Source: Nocardiopsis alba DSM 43377 (lineage in GTDB: Bacteria; Actinomycetota; Actinomycetes; Streptosporangiales; Streptosporangiaceae). From it: a stretch of DNA of 64,000 bases. Made by a program: the position numbers and the translations under genes. Below, piece by piece: positions 1 to 9,600 of this stretch. The stretch is taken from NCBI RefSeq assembly GCF_000341225.1, contig NZ_ANAC01000019.1:99501-163500 (forward strand). The letters are read 5' to 3'. Positions within the stretch are counted from its first letter, which is position 1; each line of letters opens with the position of its first letter. The notes below the pieces were generated by a model. It did no database searches. It saw only the letters and a list, made by a program, of their open reading frames with translations, and had not been told where the DNA came from.

Positions 1-1234
1 AGAAGAACGTGGGCGAGGCGATCGACAGGATGCCGAGTCCGAGGGAGACCGCCACGATGATCAGGTTGTTGGTGCCCTCGTAGTCCGCCTTGCCCAGGGT
101 CTGGATACCCGCCGCGGCCACCGAGCCGAACAGCACCAGACCGGTGCCGCCGAGGACGGCCGAGGGGATCACCGCCACGATCTGACCCAGGAACGGGAAG
201 AGCCCCATCGCGACGAGGAACGCCGCCCCCGTGGCCACCACGTAACGGCTCTTGACCCGGCTCAACGCGATGAGACCGATGTTCTGGCTGAAGGTACTGC
301 CGGGGAAGGAGTTGAACAGCGGACCCACGACCGCCATGGCGGCGTCGGCGCGGAGGCCGTCCGCCAGACGTCGACCATCGATCCTGCTGCCCACGACCTG
401 GCCCACGCCGAGGATGTCGGCCATACCCTCGGCCAGGATCACCACCATCACGATCGACATCGTCACGATCGCGGCGACCTGGAACTCCGGCGGACCGAAG
501 TGGAAGAAGGCGGGCAGGGAGAAGGCCGGCCCCTCGCCCACGGAATCGAGGTCGAGACGGCCCAGGGACGCGGCGAGCAGAGTGCCCAGCAGCATGCCGA
601 TGAGGATCGCCGAGCGGTTCCACGCACCGCGCAGGACCTTGGTCAGCACCAGGATGATGGCCAGGGTCGCCCCGGCCAGGAGCATGTCGACGCCGGTGGG
701 CACGCCGTCCTGCCCGCCCTCGGTGATCCAACCGACCGCCACCGGCATCAGCGTGATGCCGATGATGGTGATGACGCTGCCGGTGACGACCGGCGGGAAG
801 AAACGGATCAGCCCGGCGATGACCGGCGCGATGAGGATGCCGAAGAGCCCCGCGACGATCGACGCGCCGAAGACGACGGGCAGGCCGTGGGAGTCGCCGA
901 TCGCGATCATCGCGGTGACCGGGGTGAACGAGGTGCCGATGACCAGCGGCATCCGGATGCCGAAGCGCCACACGCCGAGTGTCTGCACCAGGGTCATCAG
1001 GCCGCTGACCAGCAGGGCCGCGCTGATGATGAGGGCGGTATCGGTCGGGTTCAGGCCCAGGGCGGCGGCGACGATCAGCGGCGGGGTGATGACGCCCGTG
1101 TACAGCGACAGGATGTGCTGGAGGCCGTAGACGACCATCTGCCGAAGCGGTGGTCTCTCGTCCTCGGGGCGCTCGTCGACCGCGCGGCCCCGGTCGTCGG
1201 AGCGGGTGTCCGTGCCGCCCTTGGGGAACTTCAT
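1..1234 (-). CDS. NCS2-family nucleobase:cation symporter (uracil/xanthine permease), 3' end outside the window
   Basis: The reverse strand reads from ATG at 1234 without a stop to the window edge, so the C-terminus is missing. After about 30 charged residues the protein becomes a string of hydrophobic helices typical of uracil-xanthine permeases: an N-terminal QHILSLYTGVITPPLIV stretch, then GTSFTPVTAMIAIG, then FPGSTFSQNIGLIALSRVKSRYV near the substrate site, where families of this kind read NxxxSxNxGxI. It should import a purine or pyrimidine base with a cation across the plasma membrane. A purine-rich GGAAGG lies upstream of the start. A dyad at 1334-1350 may be its operator. The exact substrate (uracil, xanthine or urate) cannot be told from the sequence. 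Confidence 0.85.
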   Translation of the reverse strand, partial: MKFPKGGTDTRSDDRGRAVDERPEDERPPLRQMVVYGLQHILSLYTGVITPPLIVAAALGLNPTDTALIISAALLVSGLMTLVQTLGVWRFGIRMPLVIGTSFTPVTAMIAIGDSHGLPVVFGASIVAGLFGILIAPVIAGLIRFFPPVVTGSVITIIGITLMPVAVGWITEGGQDGVPTGVDMLLAGATLAIILVLTKVLRGAWNRSAILIGMLLGTLLAASLGRLDLDSVGEGPAFSLPAFFHFGPPEFQVAAIVTMSIVMVVILAEGMADILGVGQVVGSRIDGRRLADGLRADAAMAVVGPLFNSFPGSTFSQNIGLIALSRVKSRYVVATGAAFLVAMGLFPFLGQIVAVIPSAVLGGTGLVLFGSVAAAGIQTLGKADYEGTNNLIIVAVSLGLGILSIASPTFF

Positions 1235-1333
1235 CGTGGCTGGGCCTTCCGGGGTGGTGCGGTGCGGGAGGGCGCCGAACACGGAGGCCGTGTCGTCGCG
1301 CGCCGGGCTCGGAACATGACGCCGAGCGGTCAA

Positions 1334-1350
1334 ATCATCGGATGATCCGA
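1334..1350. promoter_or_regulatory. Nested dyad upstream of the nucleobase permease
   Basis: Two overlapping palindromes, ATCATC-G-GATGAT and TCGGAT-G-ATCCGA, lie about 100 bases upstream of the permease start in a locally AT-richer stretch. This would suit an operator, but no regulator gene is next to it. The operator role is an inference. Confidence 0.3.
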
Positions 1351-1528
1351 ATCAACATGCAAATTCGGGGTGAACGGTTGTAGAAAGACACCAATGCCCT
1401 CCGTTTCGAATTCGCTCCCCTCCGTATCCGTCCCGGGGCGTGCGCATGGCCTCCGCCGCGGTCCGCACACGCTTCACATCGCCCTCCACCGGGGGACTCC
1501 GGCCTCTCCGGACTCCCCTGAGACGACG

Positions 1529-1566
1529 ACGGGGCCGGCCGCGGCACACCCCGCGACCGGCCCCGT
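1529..1566 (-). terminator. Rho-independent-type hairpin after the ABC-F gene
   Basis: A GC-rich stem pairs ACGGGGCCGG with CCGGCCCCGT perfectly, continues after one mismatch with CGCGG/CCGCG, and closes on the loop CACACC. It lies 45 bases past the ABC-F stop codon. No T-run follows, as is usual in actinomycetes. Confidence 0.7.
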
Positions 1567-1610
1567 AACGTGACGAAGACCGCTTTCGACGCCCGCCTCG
1601 ACGGGCTTCC

Positions 1611-3314
1611 CTACCGGGTCCGCGCGACCCTGGACTCGTCCCACACCGGCTCGTCCGACTCGTACACGCGACCATCCGCGCCGAACACCACGAACCGGTC
1701 GAAGCCCCGGGCGAACCAACGGTCGTGCGTGACCGCCAGGACCGTCCCCTTGTAGGCGTCCAACGCCGACTCCAACGCCTCGGCCGACACCACGTCCAGG
1801 TTGTCGGTGGGCTCGTCCAACAGCAGCATCGTCGCCCCCGACAACTCCAGCAACAGCACCTGGAAGCGGGCCTGCTGACCGCCCGATAGCGTGTCGAAGG
1901 TCTGCTCGGCGCAGAGCGCCAGTTCATAGCGGTCCAGGGCACGACCAGCCTCGTCGCGGGGCACCCCCTTACGGGTCCCCGCCCCGTTGTGCAGGATGTC
2001 CAGGAGCGTGCGTCCGACGAACTCCGGATGCTCGTGGGTCTGGGCGAACCACCCCGGCAGTACCCGGGCGCCCAGACGGGCCCGCCCGGTGTGCGCCACC
2101 GGCTCCACCCGCTCGCGCTCCTCCTCCGGGACCTCCGAGGACGCCGGATCGTCCCCGCCCCGGGCGAGCAACCGCAGGAAGTGCGACTTACCGGAACCGT
2201 TGGACCCCAGGACACCGATCCGGTCGCCGTACCAGACCTCCAGATCGAAGGGGCGCATCAGCCCGGTCAGCTCCAGCCCCTCGCACACCAGGGCCCGTTT
2301 GCCGGTCCGTCCCCCGCGCAACCGCATCCGCAGGTTCTGCTCCCGAGGAGGGCCTTCGGGCGGCCCCACCTCCTCGAAACGTCGCAGGCGGGTGCGCGCG
2401 GACTGATAGCGGGTGGCCATGTCCGAGTTGTAGGACGCCTTCTGCTTGTACATGGCCACCAGGTCCCGGAGCTTGGCGTGCTCCTCGTCCCAACGGCGAC
2501 GCAGCTCCTCCAACCGGGCGAACCTCTCCCGCCGGGCCTCGTGGTAGGTGTCGAAGGAACCTCCGTGCACCCACGCGCCGTTACCCGCCGGGCCCGTCTC
2601 GACCGTGACGATCCGATCGGGGACCCGACCGAGCAGCTCACGATCGTGCGAGACGAACAACAACGTCTTGGGGGAGGAGAGCAGCGCCTCCTCCAGCCAC
2701 CGCTTCCCGGGAACGTCCAGATAGTTGTCGGGCTCGTCCAACAACAGCACCGGTGCCGGCCCGCGCAACAGCGCCTCGACGACCAGACGCTTCTGCTCGC
2801 CCCCGGACAGGGTGCGCACCTCACGCCACCGGCAGCCCATGTACGAGACCCCGAGCGCCGCCTCACAGCACTGGTCCCACACCACCTCGGCGTCGTAGCC
2901 TCCCGCGTCGGCGTAGCGGGTGATCGCCTCGGCGTAGCGCATCTGGGTCCGCTCGTCCTCGGAGACCATCATCGCCTCCTCGGCCCGCTCCAGCTCCGCG
3001 TGGGTCCGGCGCACCGATGGCGAGGAGACCGACACCAGCAGTTCGTGCACGGTGGTCGCGTCCCGCACGTGCCCCACGAACTGCGGCATCACCCCGAGCT
3101 CGCCGGTCACGGTCACGGCTCCGGAGCCGGCCCTCGCCTCTCCCCGGATCAGCCGCAACAGTGTGCTCTTACCGGAACCGTTCGCGCCGACGAGTGCGGT
3201 CCTGGACCCCTCGCCGACCTTGAACGACACCTCGTCCAGCAGCACTCTCCCGTCCGGGAGCGTGTAGGTGACCCGGTCGACGTCGATATGGCCCACGACC
3301 GTACCCCTCCTCAT
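1611..3314 (-). CDS. ABC-F family ATP-binding protein (ribosome-protection or translation-factor type)
   Basis: This 567-residue protein has two ABC ATPase domains in tandem and no membrane segment, which defines the ABC-F class. Walker A motifs (GANGSGKST, GSNGSGKS) sit near residues 42 and 368. Signatures LSGGEQKR and LSGGQQAR sit near 170 and 475. Walker B motifs LLLDEPDNYLD and LLLDEPTDNLD follow each signature. A charged inter-domain linker of about 60-80 residues (roughly 240-310) would reach the ribosomal exit site. Members act on the ribosome, either as housekeeping factors or as macrolide/pleuromutilin-type resistance proteins, and the sequence does not decide between these. I chose the ATG at 3314, directly before the first ABC domain; the open frame extends further upstream but that part looks non-coding. 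Confidence 0.85.
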   Translation of the reverse strand: MRRGTVVGHIDVDRVTYTLPDGRVLLDEVSFKVGEGSRTALVGANGSGKSTLLRLIRGEARAGSGAVTVTGELGVMPQFVGHVRDATTVHELLVSVSSPSVRRTHAELERAEEAMMVSEDERTQMRYAEAITRYADAGGYDAEVVWDQCCEAALGVSYMGCRWREVRTLSGGEQKRLVVEALLRGPAPVLLLDEPDNYLDVPGKRWLEEALLSSPKTLLFVSHDRELLGRVPDRIVTVETGPAGNGAWVHGGSFDTYHEARRERFARLEELRRRWDEEHAKLRDLVAMYKQKASYNSDMATRYQSARTRLRRFEEVGPPEGPPREQNLRMRLRGGRTGKRALVCEGLELTGLMRPFDLEVWYGDRIGVLGSNGSGKSHFLRLLARGGDDPASSEVPEEERERVEPVAHTGRARLGARVLPGWFAQTHEHPEFVGRTLLDILHNGAGTRKGVPRDEAGRALDRYELALCAEQTFDTLSGGQQARFQVLLLELSGATMLLLDEPTDNLDVVSAEALESALDAYKGTVLAVTHDRWFARGFDRFVVFGADGRVYESDEPVWDESRVARTR

Positions 3315-3507
3315 GACCTCGCACGGTCTTCCGTGCCCGGGAAGATTTCCATGCGAGGGGGCCGCGGGGCAACGGCTTTTCCCGTTCGACGGTCGGAGAC
3401 GGAAGACAAGGACGGCCCCGGTGGCGGGACCGCCGTGACCAGGGGGTAACGTGCCGTTCGCCCGGAATCGACCTTCCTCACCGGGCGGGATGCGGAAGAA
3501 GTACACG

Positions 3508-4470
3508 ATGACGGTCATCAAGCAGGTCGCCGACTTCGTCGGCCGATGGTTCGCGGTCCTGGTCCTGGCGGGGGCGCTCGTCGGGCTCGCGCTGCCCTCC
3601 CAGGCGGCGCAGATCACCCCGCACGTATCCCTGCTGCTCGGCGTCATCATGTTCGGCATGGGCCTGAGCATGCGCCCGGCGGACTTCCGGATCGTGGCCC
3701 GTCACCCGGGCGCCGTCCTGCTCGGTGTCCTCGCCCAGTACACGATCATGCCGCTGCTGGGATGGGGCATCGCCCACGCGTTCGGGTTGCCGCCCCTGCT
3801 GGTGGTCGGCATGATCCTGGTGGGTGCCTCGCCAGGGGGTACCTCGTCGAATGTCATCGTGTATTTGGCCAGGGGAGACGTCGCCCTGTCCGTGGCGATG
3901 ACCTCCATCTCCACTCTGCTGGCGCCGTTCATCACCCCGCTGCTGGTCCTGGCCCTGGCCGGCTCGACCCTGGACGTCTCCGCCGGGGACATGTTCCTGT
4001 CCATCCTCCAGGTCGTGCTACTCCCGGTCGTGGGCGGTCTCCTGCTGCGTACCTTCGCCGGACGCCTGGTGGCCGGGATCCTGCCCGTACTGCCCCTGAT
4101 CTCGGTGCTCGGCATCGTGCTGGTCGTCACCGGGGTGGTCGGAGCCAACGCCGACGCCGTCATGACCACCGGACTCCTCCTGGGGTTGGCCGTGATCGCG
4201 CACAACACCCTCGGCCTGGCCCTGGGCTACCTGGTGGGTCTGGCCGGGCGCCTGCCCGAGACCGGCCGTCGCGCCCTGAGCGTCGAGGTCGGCATGCAGA
4301 ACTCGGGGCTGGCCGCGAGCCTGGCCACCGCGCACTTCGAGCCGCTCGCCGCCCTGCCCGGAGCGCTGTTCTCGGTCTGGCACAACCTCTCCGGGGCCGC
4401 CGTGGCCACCTTCTGGGCCCGCCGTCCCCCGGCGACCGAAGGGGACCGGGAGGAGACCCCCGCCCCCTGA
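3508..4470 (+). CDS. Bile acid:sodium symporter (BASS) family transporter
   Basis: This is a membrane protein of about 320 residues with around ten hydrophobic helices. It shows BASS hallmarks: an N-terminal LLGVIMFGMGLSMRPADF helix, the motif GASPGGTSSNVIVYLARGD (the crossover region that binds substrate and sodium), and a late VEVGMQNSGLAASLA motif. It probably imports an organic anion with sodium. The ATG at 3508 is preferred because GGAAG lies about nine bases upstream; ATG codons at 3451 and 3490 are in frame but less well placed. It is divergent from the ABC-F gene, and no partner suggests the substrate. Confidence 0.85.
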   Translation: MTVIKQVADFVGRWFAVLVLAGALVGLALPSQAAQITPHVSLLLGVIMFGMGLSMRPADFRIVARHPGAVLLGVLAQYTIMPLLGWGIAHAFGLPPLLVVGMILVGASPGGTSSNVIVYLARGDVALSVAMTSISTLLAPFITPLLVLALAGSTLDVSAGDMFLSILQVVLLPVVGGLLLRTFAGRLVAGILPVLPLISVLGIVLVVTGVVGANADAVMTTGLLLGLAVIAHNTLGLALGYLVGLAGRLPETGRRALSVEVGMQNSGLAASLATAHFEPLAALPGALFSVWHNLSGAAVATFWARRPPATEGDREETPAP

Positions 4471-4548
4471 GCCTCCGGGGTTGCCGGGCCGCCGGAGCGC
4501 GTGGCAGGCTCTGCCTTCCACATCCCCCGAACACGAGGACGGATACGC

Positions 4549-4713
4549 GTGGCCGCCCGTAAGAAGAAGCGCAAGCCCGGTAAGGGAAGGAACGACATCC
4601 GGCGGGGACCCACCCGCGACCCCGGCCCCACCGGCAACGTCGGCTGTTACTTCCTGCTGATCTCGATGCTCGTCATCGGACTGGTGATCGTCCTGTTGGA
4701 ACTGTTCACCTGA
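4549..4713 (+). CDS. Small basic single-pass membrane protein, unknown function
   Basis: This is a 54-residue product starting at GTG 4549 with an AGGA about ten bases upstream. The first 30 residues are rich in Lys and Arg (AARKKKRKPGKGR), and the last 20 form one hydrophobic segment (GCYFLLISMLVIGLVIVLLE). It should therefore insert in the membrane with the basic end in the cytoplasm. It lies 78 bases after the BASS transporter on the same strand and may be co-transcribed. No family was recognised. Confidence 0.5.
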   Translation: MAARKKKRKPGKGRNDIRRGPTRDPGPTGNVGCYFLLISMLVIGLVIVLLELFT

Positions 4714-4888
4714 CCCGCCCGCGCCGCGCTTCGGGACGAAACCGTCCCGAAGTCGCGAAACCTCCGGTCGGCGAGGAGAGGTTTCCCCGCGAACCCGGGA
4801 CCCACACCGAGTGGCCCTGTCCTCAAGCGGCCGGCGGTCATCACCGAAAGTCATGGACCCATCACGATGTGCCTGTCAGGGTGGTCGT

Positions 4889-5107
4889 ATGACCGAGCGA
4901 CACCGTCTCGTGGTCCCCTGCTCCGGGTTCCTCGTACTCGCCCTGCTCTCCACCTCGGGGGTGTTCGTCGAGCGACTCGTCAACTGCACGGCCACCGGGC
5001 CACCACCACGGATCACGGCCGCCGCCACATGCTCGGGCGAGCGGAGGCGCACACCCCGCGGTCACGTCCCCCGATGGCGTAGGCCCCCCTACTGCACCCA
5101 CCACTGA
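4889..5107 (+). CDS. Doubtful small exported protein
   Basis: This frame of 72 residues begins with ATG and a short charged MTERHR stretch, followed by a hydrophobic run (LVVPCSGFLVLALLSTSGVFV) that could be a signal peptide or anchor. The remainder is rich in Arg, Pro and Thr and looks little like a folded domain. An AGGGTGG lies upstream. It may be a chance frame. Confidence 0.25.
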   Translation: MTERHRLVVPCSGFLVLALLSTSGVFVERLVNCTATGPPPRITAAATCSGERRRTPRGHVPRWRRPPYCTHH

Positions 5108-5151
5108 CCAGGGAGTACCCGTGAAACCCAGAAGACCCGGTCGTTGACCTT

Positions 5152-5214
5152 CCGCCCGGGGCCTGTGCCGGATCCCGGGCGGACCGCCGACCCCCGTCAA
5201 CGAGTGACGGGGGT
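5152..5214. terminator. Two hairpins in series
   Basis: The first stem pairs CCGCCCGGG (5152-5160) with CCCGGGCGG (5174-5182). The second pairs ACCCCCGTCA (5190-5199) with TGACGGGGGT (5205-5214) perfectly around a five-base loop. The second looks like a strong factor-independent terminator for the upstream small genes. Confidence 0.55.
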
Positions 5215-5615
5215 ACCAACACGGGAATCTGCCGGAGACACTCGAGGCTCAACGGACCGGACGGGCCCCGCCGAAGTCGAGGCCCGAGGGGCCCCGAAAC
5301 GAGGGAGGCCCCACACGTCCCGCCCCTCCGGGTCGTGAACGGCACCGGGAAGGTCGGGAACTGTCCCGAGAATCGCAAGAGAGCCTTCGAAGCAGTACCC
5401 GAAGGGTTTAGGGCAAAGAATTTCCAGAATCCCAGAACCCGGCTCTGAACTGTGATAACGCGAAATCCACCAGTGGCCGTCCGTTCGATCCGCCGCCCTT
5501 GCGCACGGAGGAACACGCGGTGTTCGGGGGGAATTCATCCACGCTTCGACCCCTCCCACGACCCCCGGGACGTCCCCCTCGCGCCCCGGGAATCGGATGT
5601 CGGATACTGGTGCGC

Positions 5616-6164
5616 ATGGCGATCATCTACAAGGCCGTACTCGACCCGGACAAACCGACCCTGATCGGTGCATGGCTCGACGGACGGTCATGGGCCGGAG
5701 ACGGCCCCACCGAGATCCTCGGCTCCTACCGGTTCGACGACCCCGAAGGCGAGGTCGGGATCGAGAACTTCCTGGTCCGACGTGGCGAACGACTGCTCCA
5801 CGTGCCGCTGACCTACCGCGGCGCCCCTCTCAGCGGCGCCGAGGAACACCTGGTCGGCACCATGGACCACTCCGTCCTCGGAGAACGCTGGGTCTACGAC
5901 GGCACCGGCGACGAGACCGCCGTCGCCTGCTTCCGCCGAGCCTTGGAGGGCGCGCAGGAACAGGCCGCACTGGAGATCCGGGACGGAGACCGCGAACTCG
6001 GGACCAGGGAACAGACGGTCCTGATCTCCAGGGAGACCGACGGTCGGACCTCCGGCGAGGGACGCGTCGACATCCCCCACGTCCTGGATCGGGCCACCGA
6101 GGGCCCCACGCGACTCGTCGCCCGCTGGGACGGCGGCCGGGCCGTGGTCGCGACCCTGGGCTGA
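5616..6164 (+). CDS. Stand-alone maltokinase N-terminal cap domain protein
   Basis: The product has 182 residues. It begins MAIIYKAVLDPDKPTLIG and contains the pattern of the cap domain that precedes the kinase in actinobacterial maltokinases: LGSYRFDDPEGEVGIE, then HVPLTYRGAPL, then GTMDHSVLGERWVYDGTGD. Here the cap occurs alone, without the kinase lobe that would phosphorylate maltose for the GlgE pathway. Stand-alone copies are known in actinomycetes, but their role is unclear. The ATG at 5616 begins exactly at the conserved part. No other glycogen or trehalose gene is in the window, so a metabolic link cannot be supported by context. Confidence 0.7.
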   Translation: MAIIYKAVLDPDKPTLIGAWLDGRSWAGDGPTEILGSYRFDDPEGEVGIENFLVRRGERLLHVPLTYRGAPLSGAEEHLVGTMDHSVLGERWVYDGTGDETAVACFRRALEGAQEQAALEIRDGDRELGTREQTVLISRETDGRTSGEGRVDIPHVLDRATEGPTRLVARWDGGRAVVATLG

Positions 6165-6229
6165 CCTCCGCCCCACCGACGGCATCGCCCCCGGGGCGTC
6201 GTGTCGGTGGGGTGTGGTTGTCTCTTCCC

Positions 6230-6588
6230 ATGGCTGTCGAGATCGAGCGGTTCCTCAGATTGGTCGACGCGCTCCCGGAGAGCACGCACCAGGACTCGGA
6301 GCGGTACACCACTTTCAGGGTGCGGGCAGACCCTTCGGCTACCTGTGGCCCGACACCGCCACCGTGGGCCTCAAACAACCCCTGTGGGAGCAGGCCGCCC
6401 TGGTCGCCGAACGCCCCGACGTCTTCGAGGTCCAGTTCACCACCGGCGAGTTCGGCTGGGTGGTGGTCCACCTCGACGGCATCGAACTGGACGAACTCGG
6501 CGAGCTCACCCTGGAGGCCTGGTACCTGACGGTGCCCGACGAACTCCGGGAGAGCGCGCCGACCCCCGCCGCCCTGATCTCCGCCTGA
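6230..6588 (+). pseudogene. MmcQ/YjbR-family protein interrupted by a one-base frameshift
   Basis: The first part, from ATG 6230, reads MAVEIERFLRLVDALPES and continues to ERYTTFRVR. The rest of the family sequence (RPFGYLWPDTATVGLK and onward through FEVQFTTGEFGWVVVHLDGI to the stop at 6588) is in another frame. Adding one G to the GGG at 6324-6326 restores a continuous product, FRVR-G-RPFGYLW, as expected for a CyaY-like fold MmcQ/YjbR protein of about 119 residues. The coding signal is otherwise intact, so either a very recent mutation or a homopolymer sequencing error explains it. These small proteins are of uncertain function. Confidence 0.75.
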
Positions 6589-6645
6589 CCCCGCCCGTCA
6601 CCCCGGCACCGATCCCGAACTGCTCCGACCTCATCCGTGCCCGGA

Positions 6646-9600
6646 TCAACCTCCGACGACCTCTTCGCGTCTCGGTAGGAGGGTCCTCAAGGTCTGAAAG
6701 TGGTAGCGGCCGGACCAGGCGGTGTGGTCACCGATCACGTAGAGGCGACGCTTGGCGCGGCTGGCCGCCACGTTCAACAGGTTCGGTGTTCGGGCGGCCC
6801 AATCCATCGCGCCCTCCCGGTCGGGAGCCCCACCGAGCACGAAGACCACCACCGAGGCCTCCTTGCCCTGGGACGTATGGATGGTGCCCGTGCGACCGAA
6901 GGGCACCCCGTATCTACGGGTGATTCCTGGCAGTTTCTCGGCCACGTCCTTGAACGGTGCCAGTACGAACACATCGTCCATATCGTGTTCCCGGGCCTGA
7001 AGACCTGTGAGCAACCATTCCAGGCCCTCGCCCTCGGCGGGCCTCCAATGCCCCACAGGGTTCGACGCTGCGGCGGGGACGTGCACCCATTGACTGGGAG
7101 GAAGCTCCGAAGCCCCCCGGTCCGGGGTACCGAAGACCATCATGCCTCCGTAGGCGACGGAGTTGGAGACGGAGAACATGGGTTCGTCGCACCGGCGATG
7201 AACCCGGAGGGGGGAGCCCACCCAGAGGGGCTCCCCCTCGTCACGTTCGAGAAGTGTTCCCAACGGGGTCACGGCGTCGGACAGAGTCTGCACCGAAGTT
7301 CTGGCCGGGATCCAACGCCTCTCGACCCCGAACCGCCTCCCCAAGTGCTCTTGGGCGGGTGTCGACAAGGTGGTGACGGGCTCCAACTGGAGTGGGTCTC
7401 CCACCACCACCGCGCGACGAGAACGCCACAGAGCACCGACGACCTGTTGGGGAGTGGCCTGCCCGGCCTCGTCCACCAGAAGCCATCCCAGGGATTCGGA
7501 GTCGAAGGCCTTGAAGGTCCGGGCGAAGGAGGCGAAGGTCGACGACATCACCGGTACGACGAGGAACAGACCCCTCAAGGCTTCCCTCAGGGCCTCGTCC
7601 TTCGCGCCTCGGGCGTTACCGGACATGGCCTCTGTGGCGGCGTGCAGGATCTTGGACATCCTGCCGGGGACCGCGCGAACGAACGCCTCGTGTGCTTCGA
7701 GCGCGGCCAGGAAGACCTCGGTTCTCGCCCGGATCAGTTCCGGATCGCTCCAGGGTGCGCCCAGCTCACGTTTCTCGTCATCATCGATGAGTTCGCCGAC
7801 AGGAACGTACCCCGGCCACCGGCGCTCGACCGCGGCCACCCGTGACTCCAGCGTCGCCAGGAGTGCGGCGGCCTTCCGCAGCAGCTCACGCACCCGATCC
7901 AGCTCGATCTCGGCTCGCTCATGAGCACGATCCTTCTCTTCCAGAGCCCGGACGCACTCTCGTTCGCGTTCCTCGGCGGAACGTAGCCGTACGATGATCC
8001 GCTCATCGATACGCTGCCATTCCTTGAGACGACGGCCGAGGGAGAAGACCACGTCCCAGAAACCCGGTTTGAACCGCCAGTGGCGTGAGCGCTCGGATTC
8101 GACCTCGCGCAGGATCTCACCGGCCTCCTCGCTCTCCTTCTTCGCGGAGGAGAGCTCGGCTCGGGATCGCTCCACAACCGTCTCCTGTACCCGACGACGG
8201 TCCTCCGCCTCTTGAGAGCGGCGAAGCGCGACAGGGAGTTCGTCCAATAGACGAGCGGCCTCGACACGTTCGGCGACCAGTCGGTCCCGTTCACGAAGCG
8301 CCTTGTCGAACGAGACGATCGCTTGGCGCCATCGTTCCTGAGCGGGACGTGGATCGGCCCGATCGCTCTCGTGGAGTTTCTTGAGCAAGGCTCGCATCCC
8401 ATGCTCGCCTCGGGTACGGCCGGGGCGATTCCCCCACCAGAAACGATTGACGAAGTTGCGTCGGTTGCGTGCGTTTCCCAGCTGCGCGGCCAGGGTCCCC
8501 CACGCCTCTTGCCCCTCGTCGAGCATGGTGGTCGCGATCGTGGCGAAGTAATCGGCTCCGGACCACCGGTCGTCGATGGCGCTCCGAGCGGGGATCTCCT
8601 TGGTGACGTTGTCGACGGCCCCGTTGTTCGCCGAGGAGACGACTATCTCGAAGCCGGCCAGATCGGGGTGGAGCCGGGAGAAGGAGACGCTCCCACGATC
8701 GGTCTCCCAACCGATCCGGCCTGAGAATGCCTCCCAGGGTTTGGTGAACCTCGTCAGAACCCGGGCCCGATCCACCACGACCTGGGCGACCAGGTCGCGA
8801 AGAAGAGTGGTCTTTCCCGTACCCGGAGGGCCATTGACCGCGAACAGACCGGCGCTCGGCCCGAGCGAGGCGGTGATGGTGTTGACCGCGATCTGCTGAC
8901 TCAACACCAATGGGTGGCTGTCCTTCGCGGGCCAGCGTCCGGCCGGGGTCAGCGAGGGACGCACCCGGTGGATGGCTTCGGCCCCTTCTGTGCGTACATC
9001 CTGCCGGCGCAAGGCGTTCACCTCGTCGGTGGACGACAGATACGCGCGCAACGCCGATCCGTAGTCCCCCTTGCGTACCGCCGAGGAGACCTTGACCAGG
9101 TCTTCGGCGATGAAACTGTTCAGAATCGGTGTGTCGGTTACGTCCATGGAAGGGACGGTGGGGAGATCGGTGTCACCTCGCATTACCGCGAGAAGGAACT
9201 CCTGACGTTCCCGCTCGGCCTCGTGTTCCTTGACATGGACGGCGTGGCTCTTGATCCGGATATCGAGAGCGAGGTGCCCCTCCACTCCGAGGAGAGAGGA
9301 GACCACGCGAGATAGGGCCTCCAACTCTCGGTAGGACAAGACCCTGCCGCGCTCCCCGGTATCCGCCACGGCAGGCCGTCCCTCGGTGCCTTCGATGGAC
9401 GTCTCCGCCGAGGCCGACACCTCCAGGTCCACCCCGGAAAGAGACAGGGAGCCGGCTACCTCGGCGGACGCCTTCAGAGAGGCGCGCACGGCCTCCCAGA
9501 GTTCCACCAGAGGGGCGGTGATCAGTCCTCCGTCCACCAAGGACAACAGGGCTCGTGTGGGCTTGGGGCCGGGTTCGGCGACCAACCAGTCGTACAGTTC

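Larger units (their letters stand above)
4714..5615. other. Gene-poor spacer with hairpins
   Basis: Apart from one weak small open frame at 4889-5107, nothing here looks like a conserved gene. Two consecutive hairpins (5152-5182 and 5190-5214) lie in the middle. The last 200 bases before 5616 are AT-richer and may hold the promoter of the next gene. Confidence 0.5.
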
